Shown here piece after piece: positions 1 to 8,938 of a stretch of DNA of 64,000 bases (the first letter of the stretch is position 1; each line of letters starts with the position of its first letter). This stretch comes from JBCDBD01 sp039184335. GTDB lineage: Bacteria; Bacteroidota; Bacteroidia; Flavobacteriales; Flavobacteriaceae. The notes beneath the pieces were generated by a model. That model saw nothing but the letters and a program-made list of their open reading frames with translations, did no database searches and was not told the DNA's origin. The stretch lies in assembly GCA_039184335.1 (NCBI GenBank), contig JBCDBD010000011.1, positions 1 to 64,000 on the forward strand, given 5' to 3'. The translations under genes were made by a program, and so were the position numbers.

Positions 1-1576
1 GACCATCATAAGTGGCGGTGCCGCGTCCAATCTCATCAAGAATGACGAGCGCGCGATCATTGGCTTGGTTCAGGATGGCCGCGGTTTCCACCATTTCCAC
101 CATAAAAGTCGACCGTCCTCGGGCCAGATCATCCGAGGCGCCGACCCGGCTGAATATCTGCTCGACAATGCCGATCCGCGCGCGCGTGGCAGGCACGAAA
201 CTGCCCATTTGAGCCAAAATCGCAATCAGCGCGTTTTGCCGAAGCCAGGTTGATTTTCCGGCCATATTCGGGCCAGTCAGTAGGGTAATCGCGGCGTCTT
301 GGTCAGCAGCTGATAAGGCGCAGTTATTTGCGATGAAGGGCTGGCCGGATTGTTTGAGCGCGGCCTCAACCACCGGGTGTCGCCCGCCTGTGATCTCAAA
401 ATCACGAGAGCCGTCGAGTTCTGGCCGCGTCCATTCGAGCTCAGTTGCCAGAGCGGCAAGCGCGCTATTGGCGTCAAGTTCCGAAAGGGCCTCAGCCGCC
501 GCGCCAACTTCGGTTTGGACTGCAAGTACGGTAGCGGTGAGTTCGCCAAAAATGCGTAGCTCTAATTCAAGGGCACGCGCGCCTGCATTGAGGATGCGTG
601 TTTCGAGCTCGCTTAGGGCAACGGTTGTGAAGCGGACAGCATTTGCCGTGGTTTGGCGATGGATGAAAGTCTCGGAATGCGGCGGCGAGAGCATTTTTTC
701 AGCATGCGTGGCCGGGGTCTCAATGAAATAGCCCAAGACATTGTTATGCTTAATCTTTAACGCGCCGATGCCGGTCGCATCGCTATAGTCACGTTGAAGG
801 CTGGCGATCACAGAGCGCCCGTCATCACGAAGCTTCCGTGCGTCATCAAGTTCACCATTGTAGCCGGTCGCGATGAAACCGCCGTCACGCGCCAGTAGCG
901 GAGGTTCGGCAACGAGGCTTTCGTCAAGCTTGTGTTGAAGGGCGTCATGATCCTTCAGCGCAGAGACAGCTCTCACGGTCAGATCAGGCGTATCTTGCGG
1001 CGCTAAGATGCGCGCAATTTCCGAGGCCGCAATCAAGCCGTCTCGGATGGCCGCCAAATCCCTGGGCCCACCCCGGTTCAAGGCTAGTCGCGATAACGCC
1101 CGATCCAGGTCCGGCGTGCGGCGGAGCAGACGCCTTGTATCCTCACGAAGCTCCGGACACGTGCACCAATTTTCGACACTATCAAGCCGTTCGGTCAAGG
1201 TTTCTAGATCTGTAACCGGGCTTGAGATGCGGCGCTCCAATAGACGGGCGCCTGCGGCCGTCACGGTCCGATCAACAGATGCCAAGAGTGAGCCCGTACG
1301 CCCGCCCGCCAACGCGGCGGTAATCTCAAGATTGCGCCGTGTTGCGGCGTCGATTTGCATCACCTTACGGGTTGAGGTTTCGCGCGGTGGGTTTAGCCGT
1401 GGCAGCGCGCCCTTTTGGGTTAGGTCAAGATAGTCGATGAGCGCGCCCATCGCGGAAAGCGCGGCGCGGTCAAAATGCCCAAACCCATCCAGGGTCTGAA
1501 CGCCAAAAAGCGCAGCAATGCGATGCTCCGCACTCTGACTTTCAAAGCTGCTCGCCGAAAAAGGCGTGACCGCCGG
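1..1576 (-). CDS. mutS: DNA mismatch repair protein MutS, fragment (alphaproteobacterial type)
   Basis: MutS recognises mismatches and recruits MutL. I checked the minus-strand frame codon by codon: 525 codons are open from 1576 to the window edge. In order it shows a connector/core start (LFGVQTLDGFGHFD near 1480), the core and lever domains, the clamp region (YNGELDDARKLRDD near 860), the Walker A motif GPNMAGKSTW near 255-285, and the Walker B/ABC region ILDEIGRGTATYDG ending at base 2. The mismatch-binding domain and part of the connector (about 250 residues by family knowledge) are missing: an in-frame stop (TTA on the plus strand, 1577-1579) falls exactly where the sequence turns AT-rich. 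The C-terminus runs off the window. GC is about 55-65% in lines I counted, and codon use is rich in GCG, CGC and GTC, unlike every other gene here. It is therefore a foreign fragment, most likely an assembly chimera. Confidence 0.93.
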
Positions 1577-1584
1577 TTAAATCA
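1570..1584. other. Composition breakpoint / probable chimeric junction
   Basis: To the left lies GC-rich alphaproteobacterial-like coding DNA in the middle of mutS. To the right lies AT-rich flavobacterial intergenic DNA leading to the rpsF promoter. MutS similarity ends within about one codon of the breakpoint. No inverted repeat, target duplication, integrase or tRNA is visible that would mark a natural insertion. Confidence 0.8.
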
Positions 1585-1738
1585 TCGGCAAATTACATAA
1601 AAAACACGGTTAACTACAACAAAAGATGTAAACATGGTATAAATTGTTGTGTACTTAGCATTAGGCACGATGTAGGTTTAGTAAAGTTAAAGTTTGTTAA
1701 TAAGTATTTTGGAGTATAACGAAGTTTTGCCTTATTTC

Positions 1739-1769
1739 TTGTGAAAAGAAGTAAATATTGCTACTTTTG
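1739..1769 (+). promoter_or_regulatory. Bacteroidota-type promoter of the rpsF operon
   Basis: A TTG (-33 element) at 1739-1741 and TACTTTTG at 1762-1769 match the TTTG / TAnnTTTG pair, with a 20-nt spacer. They sit 22 nt before the rpsF start codon. The preceding stretch from 1580 is AT-rich with nothing else recognisable. Confidence 0.7.
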
Positions 1770-1791
1770 CGCTCCTTTAAAAATATAGTAT

Positions 1792-2130
1792 ATGAACCAT
1801 TACGAAACTGTTTTCATTTTAAATCCCGTTCTGTCTGATACACAGATAGAGGAAACAGTTAAGAAATTTGAAGATTTCTTAATTAAGAATGGTGCCAAGA
1901 TGGTCTCCAAGGAAGATTGGGGCTTGAAAAAGTTGGCCTATCCCATTCAACACAAAAAAAGTGGCTTTTACCACCTGTTCGAGTTTACCACTCCTAGCGA
2001 AGTCATTGCACCCTATGAGTTGGAGTTTACCCGAGATGAGCGCATCATGCGTTTTTTGACCGTAAAATTAGACAAGCATGCAATTGCTTGGGCAGAAAAG
2101 AGAAGAACAAAACTTAAAACAAAAGCTTAA
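1792..2130 (+). CDS. rpsF: 30S ribosomal protein S6
   Basis: Small-subunit protein that binds S18 on the 16S rRNA platform. The 112-residue product opens with MNHYETVFILNPVLSD and carries the EDWGLKKLAYPI segment typical of S6. Its length is normal. It is the first gene of an rpsF-rpsR-rplI operon, only 5 nt before rpsR, the usual arrangement. The promoter lies immediately upstream. Confidence 0.98.
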   Translation: MNHYETVFILNPVLSDTQIEETVKKFEDFLIKNGAKMVSKEDWGLKKLAYPIQHKKSGFYHLFEFTTPSEVIAPYELEFTRDERIMRFLTVKLDKHAIAWAEKRRTKLKTKA

Positions 2131-2135
2131 GGAAT

Positions 2136-2432
2136 ATGGCATCTATAGAGCAACAGGCAAAATCAAAAAAAGATGGGGAAATCAGATACCTGACCCCACT
2201 GAATATTGAAACCACCAAGCAAAAAAAATACTGTCGTTTTAAAAAGGCAGGTATCAAGTACATTGACTATAAAGACCCCGATTTTTTGATGAAGTTGGTC
2301 AATGAGCAAGGCAAGCTACTGCCGAGAAGGCTAACGGGTACTTCATTAAAGTACCAAAGAAAAGTAGCCCAGGCCGTAAAAAGAGCGCGTCATTTGGCAT
2401 TGATGCCATACGTTGGTGATATGTTGAAATAA
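2136..2432 (+). CDS. rpsR: 30S ribosomal protein S18
   Basis: S18 partners with S6 on the platform of the 30S subunit. The 98-residue product has the core YCRFKKAGIKYIDYKD and the basic C-terminal LPRRLTGTSLKYQRKVAQA region diagnostic of S18. The roughly 25-residue N-terminal extension before the core is common in Bacteroidota. It is the second gene of the ribosomal operon, 14 nt before rplI. Confidence 0.98.
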   Translation: MASIEQQAKSKKDGEIRYLTPLNIETTKQKKYCRFKKAGIKYIDYKDPDFLMKLVNEQGKLLPRRLTGTSLKYQRKVAQAVKRARHLALMPYVGDMLK

Positions 2433-2446
2433 AAGATTGGGAAAAG

Positions 2447-2899
2447 ATGGAACTTATATTAAAAGAAGACGTACAAGATTTGGGTTTTAAGGACGATATC
2501 GTCACCGTTAAGAATGGTTACGGAAGAAATTTCCTTATTCCCCAGGGGTTGGCAACCTTGGCAACGCCTTCTGCCAAAAAAGTCTTGGCAGAAAATCTTA
2601 GGCAAAAGGCACATAAAGAGAAGAAGATTGTTGATGAGGCCCAAAAGATGGCGGGCGCATTGAAAGCACTTGAAATACGTATTCCTGCCAAGGCAGGAGC
2701 AGGGGACAAGCTTTTCGGATCGGTTACCAATATTGATTTGACAGAAGCCTTGCAAAAGGCAGGCCATAGTATTGACCGAAAATATGTCAAAATTCAAGGG
2801 GGTACCATCAAAAGAGTGGGGCCTTACAGTGCTGAAATCAGATTGCACCGAGAGGTTATTGTTGACTTTTCTTTTGAAGTGGTTGCTGAGTCCAAATAA
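2447..2899 (+). CDS. rplI: 50S ribosomal protein L9
   Basis: L9 binds domain V of 23S rRNA and bridges neighbouring ribosomes. At 150 residues it has full family length. The N-terminal domain carries KNGYGRNFLIPQGLA, followed by the long connecting helix (about residues 45-75) and the C-terminal domain with KLFGSVTNIDL. It is the last gene of the S6-S18-L9 operon, followed after 26 nt by a strong terminator. Confidence 0.98.
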   Translation: MELILKEDVQDLGFKDDIVTVKNGYGRNFLIPQGLATLATPSAKKVLAENLRQKAHKEKKIVDEAQKMAGALKALEIRIPAKAGAGDKLFGSVTNIDLTEALQKAGHSIDRKYVKIQGGTIKRVGPYSAEIRLHREVIVDFSFEVVAESK

Positions 2900-2925
2900 A
2901 GACTTAAATTCATTAACAACGTGTT

Positions 2926-2955
2926 AAGAGCTATGCGTGCATAGCTCTTTTTTTT
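2926..2955 (+). terminator. Rho-independent terminator of the rpsF-rpsR-rplI operon
   Basis: Perfect 9-bp stem (AGAGCTATG / CATAGCTCT) with a CGTG loop, followed by a run of seven T. Confidence 0.9.
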
Positions 2956-2988
2956 GCGCTATGTTTGCGTTTGCCTAGACTTTTTATA

Positions 2989-5214
2989 ATGTGGAACGCC
3001 TTGAAAAAAAAATCTACTACTGACGACGGTAATCCTGTTTCTGGTAAGCATATCGGCATTTTCACAAGTGACCCACATCAAATATCGGGGCAACAGTGGT
3101 TGACGACCAAAATGTACCACTGTTTGGTGCAAATGTAGTTGCGGTTCACACTCTGACCGGAACAAGGTACGGTGCGATAACAATAGGCTGGCATTGATCT
3201 ACAATTTTTTGGGTGCTTCACTGAATCTTAATACCAGCGAATTTGCGAAAGATAGAAGTAGGCCAGATGCGATTTCGACCTTGGGTAATGGTTCTACTAC
3301 CAATAGCTTCTAGATAGGGTATCGTAATTTGACGATTCACGGAATCCATTTTCAACGCCTGCACTGGTCATTAATATACAACAAGACGGTGTTCGTGCCA
3401 TTGTTGCATGCGATGAACCCTTTTCCATCAACAATAGGTTGGAGCAAAAAGTGTTCCGGTTGACCAACAACCTTAATTTCTTCTCAGGTGACCATACCTT
3501 TACCGTAGGCTTCTCCTTTGAACGCTTCGAATTTTTCAATTCCTTTAATTTAGGAGCCTACTTCTTTGCAGATAATCGCGGTGCTGTTGGTGTCTTTAGC
3601 GATTTTGCGAGTGTGGATGACTTTTTGGCTGCGGTGGATAATGGATTGATTGGTGATGCAATCAACAACGCAGAGTCAGTTTTTGCTGCTAATAATGCTG
3701 TGCCAATCGGTACACCCGGTGGGTGGGCCTTGGCGGAGACCCATGTTGGACAATTGGCCTTCTACATTCAAGACGAATGGAACATCACTGATAATTTTAA
3801 GTTGACCTACGGGTTACGGGCCGACAAACCCTTATATTTTGACACCAAAGAGCTGATACAGGAAAATATTGACCGTAAAGGAGGGTTGTTGCAAGACGGT
3901 GGTACATATGCTCCAGATATCCAATATTTTGATGAAGATGGAGATGCTGTCTTCCTAAACAGTTTAGATTTACCCGATAATGATATACTATGGTCACCGC
4001 GATTGGGCTTCAATTGGGATGTTAAGGGAGACCAAAGCTTTCAAGTACGAGGTGGCTCTGGCATATTCTCAGGTCGTTTCCCTTTTGTTTGGGTTGGAAA
4101 CCAAGTGGCAAATACTGATTTCTTCTTTTACCAAACAACGAATCCGAATTTCCAATTTCCACAGGTATGGAGAAGTAATCTAGGACTTGATTATCGTTTT
4201 GAAAACGGTATTATCGCATCAACGGACATTATCTACACAGAAGATTTAAATGCGGCTACGGTCAATAACTTTGGGGCAGGTACCCCAACGGGAACCCTTT
4301 CAGGTGCTGATGATAGGGCTATCTATCTTCCTGAAGATAGAGCTACCGTATTTGGCGGGGCTACCAATGCTTACGTATTTTCCAATGTGGATATTGGCTA
4401 TTCCTTTAATTGGTCTTTTAAATTGCAGAAACAATTTGACAACAATCTCTATGTGATGTTAGCTTATAACTTTTTGGAAAGTGAAGATGCCAACTCGTTA
4501 AGCGCAGAGATTTCTAGTGATATATTTGACTTAAATCCAGCTTTGGGCAATGTGAACACTGCAGTCAGTTCACCAAGCTTGTTTGGTAACAAGCATCGTA
4601 TCATAGGGCAGATCAACAAACAATGGAATTATGGCAATGGAAAGTTTGGAACCTCTATAGGTACATTCTTTGAATACGCTAGGGGGGGGCGCTTTTCGTA
4701 TGCCTATTCTGGAGATATCAACAACGATGGTTCTTTTACGAACGATTTGATATATGTGCCCACTGCTTCAGAATTGCAACAGCAACAGTTCAGGGCCCCG
4801 GTAAATGACGGTGACCCGACCGTTGCCCAGCAGCGCGATGCCTTTGAGGCCTTTATCCAACAAAACGATTACTTGAACAATAGGCGTGGGGGTTATGTTG
4901 GCAGAAATGATCAACTCAGTCCTTGGAGAAGTCAATGGGATGTAAAAATACTCCAAGACTTTAATTTCAATGGCCTTGGCCAAAATCAGAACACCATTCA
5001 AGTGAGCGTTGATATTTTGAATTTTGGAAATCTTTTGAATTCTGATTGGGGGGTAGAACAATTGCCATTGACCACCCAACCACTTGGGGTAACTGTAGAT
5101 GGTACGGGCACCCCAACATATAGCTTTGATCCATCGCAGACCGCTACTTTTATCGATGATTTCGATTTGGTGTCTAGATGGCAAATGCAATTTGGACTTC
5201 GCTATATTTTCTGA
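2989..5214 (+). pseudogene. TonB-dependent receptor (CarboxypepD_reg-like N-terminus), decayed
   Basis: The family imports large ligands across the outer membrane using TonB energy. The intact part is a 591-codon beta-barrel frame (3439-5214, ending FGLRYIF as barrels do) that begins only at a TTG inside the protein. Upstream, remnants of the same gene lie in different frames: a signal peptide (LLLTTVILFLVSISAFSQ, about 3014-3070), a TGA at 3101, a CarboxypepD_reg-like strand (TVVDDQNVPLFGANVVAVHT, about 3093-3155), further barrel-like sequence ending in a TAG at 3311, then an in-frame TAA at 3325 before the barrel frame. The frame therefore changes at least three times, and only ~450 nt lie where plug plus linker would need over 1 kb. 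A 9-A run at 3004-3012 is one likely slip site. Real decay is more likely than sequencing error because sequence is also missing, but the frameshifts alone could be errors. Confidence 0.85.
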
Positions 5215-5236
5215 GCGGTATAAAACAGTTATAAAG

Positions 5237-5262
5237 GGCCGCGCTTTTGTGTGGCCTTTTTT
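5237..5262 (+). terminator. Probable terminator after the TonB receptor remnant
   Basis: Stem GGCCGCGC / GTGTGGCC (8 bp including two G-U pairs) with a TTTT loop, followed by six T. Confidence 0.65.
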
Positions 5263-5273
5263 ATTTTTGCACT

Positions 5274-5744
5274 ATGAAGTATGCACGATTGACAAAGCAG
5301 CAGTTGGAGGAATTGCATCCAGAGTTTATTAACTTTTTGGCCACACAGTCCATTACCGCTGAAGAATGGAAAAACTTAAAAAACGAACGGCCCAAAGTTG
5401 CTGAAGAAGAATTGGATGTCTTCAGTGATTTGATTTGGGAAGGCGTACTGGCCAATGTCAACTATTTGGAAAACATTTCAGAGCAGCAGATGCACCTATT
5501 CGAGCTATCTGAAAAAGAAATGAAACTGATTTCGGTCAAAGTACTTAACCCAGAAGTAGATTTACGGACCAAAGAAGGTTTCGGTTGGTTCAAGAAGAAT
5601 TGGCAATCTGATTTTGTAGAGTATTTGACGGCTGCAAAAGTCTATTCTGAAGACCGAAACCTAGATAAGTTCAAACTGATCCAACAAGGTGCAGTCATTA
5701 CCAAAGGAGAGCTGTATCAATGGTTTGACGACGTCATTGGATGA
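5274..5744 (+). CDS. DUF6495 family protein
   Basis: Conserved flavobacterial protein of unknown function, 156 residues, acidic and apparently soluble. The chosen start is the ATG at 5274 (MKYARLTKQQLEELHPEF), the conserved N-terminus; a longer in-frame extension upstream would run through the terminator. A TATTTTTG element at 5262-5269 lies five bases before this ATG, suggesting a very short leader. Family assignment is from recall of the N-terminal signature, not from a search. No catalytic motif is visible. It precedes hisS by 83 nt on the same strand. Confidence 0.8.
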   Translation: MKYARLTKQQLEELHPEFINFLATQSITAEEWKNLKNERPKVAEEELDVFSDLIWEGVLANVNYLENISEQQMHLFELSEKEMKLISVKVLNPEVDLRTKEGFGWFKKNWQSDFVEYLTAAKVYSEDRNLDKFKLIQQGAVITKGELYQWFDDVIG

Positions 5745-5801
5745 TTAAAATAGGGATTTTTCCATAACGAAAAAGACTGGAAGACAATTTGCCAAAGACT
5801 G

Positions 5802-5809
5802 TATATTTG
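5802..5809 (+). promoter_or_regulatory. -7 promoter element of hisS
   Basis: TATATTTG matches the Bacteroidota TAnnTTTG element exactly, 18 nt before the hisS ATG. No well-spaced TTTG -33 box was evident. Confidence 0.6.
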
Positions 5810-5827
5810 CACCAGAATTTTTGATAC

Positions 5828-7210
5828 ATGCCACAGAAACCATCGATTGCCAAAGGAACACGGGACTTTTCACCTAAAGAAGTTACCCGTCGCAACTATA
5901 TCGCCAATACCATTAAAGCGCATTTTGAGACCTTTGGCTATTCACCTATTGAAACCCCAAGTTTTGAAAATTCAGAGACCTTGTTGGGAAAATATGGGGA
6001 AGAAGGGGATCGATTGATATTCAAAATTCTCAATTCAGGTGATTTTCTCTCTAAAGTCGATGAGCCCACATACAGCTCAAAGAACGCAATGGCCATTGCG
6101 CCAAAGATTACTGAAAAGGCATTGCGTTACGATCTTACGGTGCCCTTTGCCCGTTATGTGGTCATGCACCAGAATGAAATTGATTTTCCGTTCAAGCGAT
6201 ATCAAATTCAACCAGTATGGCGTGCCGACCGCCCACAAAAAGGGAGGTTTCGAGAGTTTTACCAATGTGACGCCGATGTGGTAGGGGCAAATTCACTTTT
6301 ACAAGAGGTAGAGCTTATACAACTCTACGATGCGGTATTTACTACATTGCAACTCAAAGGGTGTACCATCAAGCTCAATAATCGTAAGATTCTTTCAGGT
6401 ATTGCCGATGTTATTGGGGCCAAAGACCTGTTGGTTGATTTTACGGTGGCTTTGGACAAACTGGATAAAATAGGGGAAGATGCTGTAAAAGCAGAAATGT
6501 CGGCTAAGGGAATTTCGGCATCTGCCATTGAAAAGACTGCCCCATTGTTTACCATGTCAGGCCCTGCCAATGAACAGTTACAGCAGTTGCGGTCGATATT
6601 GGTAGAATCATCTGAAGGCTTACAGGGGGTAGATGAATTGGAATACATTATACACACCATTGCCAAAGTCGGGTTAAAAACATCCCATTTGGTGTTGGAT
6701 GTTACCTTGGCACGTGGATTGAACTATTATACTGGAGCGATTTTTGAGGTAACACCACCCAATCCAGTACAAATGGGTGCTATAGGCGGTGGAGGAAGAT
6801 ATGATGATTTGACCGGTATTTTTGGATTGAAAGATGTGAGTGGTGTCGGTATTTCGTTTGGAATGGACCGAATTTACTTAGTCTTGGAAGAATTGGGTTG
6901 CTTTCCTGAAAGCTTGGACACCTCTTTAGATGTGCTATGCATCAATTTTGGGGAAAGCAAGGCAGTTGCCGCTTTACAACTGGCCAATCAACTTCGTAGA
7001 TCAGGCTTACGGGTCGATGTGTACCCTACAAATGCCAAGATGCAAAAGCAAATGAAATATGCCAATAGAAGAGGGGTTCCTTATGTTGTATTGATTGGTG
7101 AAAAAGAGTTGGGGGACAATAGTTTCGTGGTTAAGAATATGGATACGGGCTTACAAAAGACTTATGCCATGAATGAAGTCGCTGTTTTTCTACAGGTACT
7201 ACAAGCGTAA
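5828..7210 (+). CDS. hisS: Histidine--tRNA ligase
   Basis: Charges tRNA-His with histidine. The 460-residue class II synthetase starts KPSIAKGTRDFSP (motif 1 region), has motif 2 as GRFREFYQCDADVVG (about residues 137-151), the HisA-type motif ARGLNYYTGAIFEV (about 295-308) and motif 3 GVGISFGMDR (about 340-349). The C-terminal anticodon-binding domain runs from about residue 360. Length fits the Bacteroidota form, which is slightly longer than the E. coli enzyme. Its last 12 bases overlap tail-to-tail with the convergent NUDIX gene. Confidence 0.97.
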   Translation: MPQKPSIAKGTRDFSPKEVTRRNYIANTIKAHFETFGYSPIETPSFENSETLLGKYGEEGDRLIFKILNSGDFLSKVDEPTYSSKNAMAIAPKITEKALRYDLTVPFARYVVMHQNEIDFPFKRYQIQPVWRADRPQKGRFREFYQCDADVVGANSLLQEVELIQLYDAVFTTLQLKGCTIKLNNRKILSGIADVIGAKDLLVDFTVALDKLDKIGEDAVKAEMSAKGISASAIEKTAPLFTMSGPANEQLQQLRSILVESSEGLQGVDELEYIIHTIAKVGLKTSHLVLDVTLARGLNYYTGAIFEVTPPNPVQMGAIGGGGRYDDLTGIFGLKDVSGVGISFGMDRIYLVLEELGCFPESLDTSLDVLCINFGESKAVAALQLANQLRRSGLRVDVYPTNAKMQKQMKYANRRGVPYVVLIGEKELGDNSFVVKNMDTGLQKTYAMNEVAVFLQVLQA

Positions 7211-7738
7211 CTCTATTTCTGAGATTACTTTTTCATAGCGACCATGATGGTTGGGTACCAAATCAGTATGGGCATTAGTGGTCCAATGTTTGAATCTCTC
7301 TAGATCGAGCCATTTTAAATTCTCAACTTCTGTCTCTTGTTTCAGCAGGGCAATCCCTTCATTTAGCTCATAAAGGTAGGTATGGTTGAATTCACGGTCA
7401 AAAAGTGATTCTCCATGTTTATTTTCAGTTTTGAAGACGGCAATTTTTTCAAGTGCTTTTTGCTGTATGTCCAATCCGATTTCCTCTTTGGTTTCACGTA
7501 AGGCAGCATCTGGTATCGATTCACCGGCCCCTACGTGGCCTGCTACCGACACATCCCATAATAGCGGAAAGGTCGCTTTGAACTTTCCGCGTTGCTGTAG
7601 TAAAATTTTTCCGGTGCTGGTATAGCACCAAACATGTACCGTAGGGTGAAACAATCCTTTTTGATGTGCTATGGACTTTAAGACGGTCATGCCGGTGTAA
7701 TTGCCATGCCCATCCAAGACATCTACCAATTCATCCAT
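7199..7738 (-). CDS. NUDIX hydrolase, isopentenyl-diphosphate-isomerase-like
   Basis: NUDIX enzymes hydrolyse nucleoside-diphosphate-linked compounds; this subgroup resembles type 1 IPP isomerase in layout. The 179-residue protein contains a perfect NUDIX box (G-x5-E-x7-REUxEExGU) as GHVGAGES...LRETKEEIGL, about residues 67-89. The N-terminal MDELVDVLDGHGNYTGM and FHPTVHVW segments are typical of IDI-like NUDIX proteins. The substrate cannot be told from sequence. It lies 9 nt downstream of the M42 peptidase gene, probably one transcript, and overlaps the 3' end of hisS by 12 bp. Confidence 0.9.
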   Translation of the reverse strand: MDELVDVLDGHGNYTGMTVLKSIAHQKGLFHPTVHVWCYTSTGKILLQQRGKFKATFPLLWDVSVAGHVGAGESIPDAALRETKEEIGLDIQQKALEKIAVFKTENKHGESLFDREFNHTYLYELNEGIALLKQETEVENLKWLDLERFKHWTTNAHTDLVPNHHGRYEKVISEIELRL

Positions 7739-7747
7739 GGTAATGTA

Positions 7748-8836
7748 TTAGTCGAAGTAGCTGAAGGTTTCCCCATCTTTAATGTTCAATAGCGTTTCGT
7801 AAATCAAACGGATAACGTTTTCCACGTCATCTTTATGAACTGTTTCCACTGTCGTGTGCATATAGCGTAAGGGCAAGGATATCAATGCCGAGGCGACCCC
7901 ACCATTACTGTAGGCAAAAGCATCGGTATCGGTGCCTGTGTACCTTGAGGAAGCTTGCCTTTGAAACGGAATGTTTTGGGCTTCAGCAGTTTCAATGATG
8001 CGCTCACGCAGTTTTTGTTGTACTGCAGGGGCATAAGAAATCACAGGTCCCTTGCCCATGGCACAGTCGCCCTGTACTTTTTTCTCTATCATTGGGGTAG
8101 TGGTATCGTGGGTAACATCGGTCACAATGGCGATATTGGGCTTGAGGGTCTGCGTGATCATTTCAGCACCGCGCAATCCGATTTCCTCTTGTACTGAATT
8201 GGTGATATACAATCCAAAAGGCAGCTGCTTCTTATTTTCATGAAGCAGTCGAGCTACCTCAGCAATCATAAATCCACCAGCACGATTGTCTAGGGCACGG
8301 CAAACGAATTTGTCTTTGTTCAAGATGGTAAACTCATCGGGATAGTTAATGACACAGCCTACATGAACTCCCATTTTTTCAACCTCTTCTTTATCTTTCG
8401 CACCTATATCGATAAAGATATTGTCTAACTTGGGGGGTTCTTCCTTTCCTGCTTTTCTAGTGTGTATCGCGGGCCAGCCAAAAACCCCTTTGACCACCCC
8501 GTGTTTGGTGTGGATGTTTACCCATTTTGATGGCGCGATCTGATGGTCGCTTCCCCCATTTCGAATGACATAGAGCAAACCATTATCGGTTATGTAGTTG
8601 ACATACCATGAAATTTCATCTGAATGTCCCTCGATGACCACTTTGTATTCCGCTTCCGGATTCAAAACTGCTACTGCCGTACCATAAGTATCGGTGATAA
8701 AATCATCTACATACGGTTTCAAATAATCCATCCAAATTTTTTGACCCTCCCATTCATAGCCTGTTGGAGCTGCGTTGTTGAGGTACTTTTCAAAAAACTT
8801 AAGTGATTTTGAAGTGATGATTTTCGAGTTTGCCAT
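7748..8836 (-). CDS. M42 family metallopeptidase (glutamyl aminopeptidase / FrvX-like)
   Basis: Cytosolic di-metal aminopeptidase that trims peptides, usually as a tetrahedral dodecamer. All ligand motifs expected for the family are visible in the 362-residue product: EGHSDEISW (about residues 69-77), DNRAGGF (about 183), the catalytic/metal pair QEEIGLRG (about 216), IVTDVTHDT (about 237) and the late HTTVETVH (about 328). There is no signal peptide. The start codon follows a -7 element on the minus strand. The gene precedes the NUDIX gene by 9 nt. Confidence 0.95.
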   Translation of the reverse strand: MANSKIITSKSLKFFEKYLNNAAPTGYEWEGQKIWMDYLKPYVDDFITDTYGTAVAVLNPEAEYKVVIEGHSDEISWYVNYITDNGLLYVIRNGGSDHQIAPSKWVNIHTKHGVVKGVFGWPAIHTRKAGKEEPPKLDNIFIDIGAKDKEEVEKMGVHVGCVINYPDEFTILNKDKFVCRALDNRAGGFMIAEVARLLHENKKQLPFGLYITNSVQEEIGLRGAEMITQTLKPNIAIVTDVTHDTTTPMIEKKVQGDCAMGKGPVISYAPAVQQKLRERIIETAEAQNIPFQRQASSRYTGTDTDAFAYSNGGVASALISLPLRYMHTTVETVHKDDVENVIRLIYETLLNIKDGETFSYFD

Positions 8837-8854
8837 TTGTCCGATTTTAGCCTA

Positions 8855-8862
8855 CAAACATA
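8855..8862 (-). promoter_or_regulatory. -7 promoter element of the M42 peptidase-NUDIX pair
   Basis: On the minus strand it reads TATGTTTG, an exact TAnnTTTG match, 18 nt before the ATG at 8836. Confidence 0.55.
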
Positions 8863-8938
8863 GTAATATTCACTTTTATTTAATAATATGCTCACTGGTT
8901 TATCGTTAATTTTGGCAACTCTTGTGATAATTACATGT

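Noticed and set aside
12..1433. Several plus-strand reading frames in the GC-rich first 1.4 kb
   Set aside because: They are shadows of the mutS fragment, which is open on the minus strand through the whole interval and carries clear motifs.
1..1576. mutS fragment as a recent horizontal transfer
   Set aside because: Both ends of the protein are missing, the breakpoint is abrupt and no mobility feature is present; assembly chimera is simpler.
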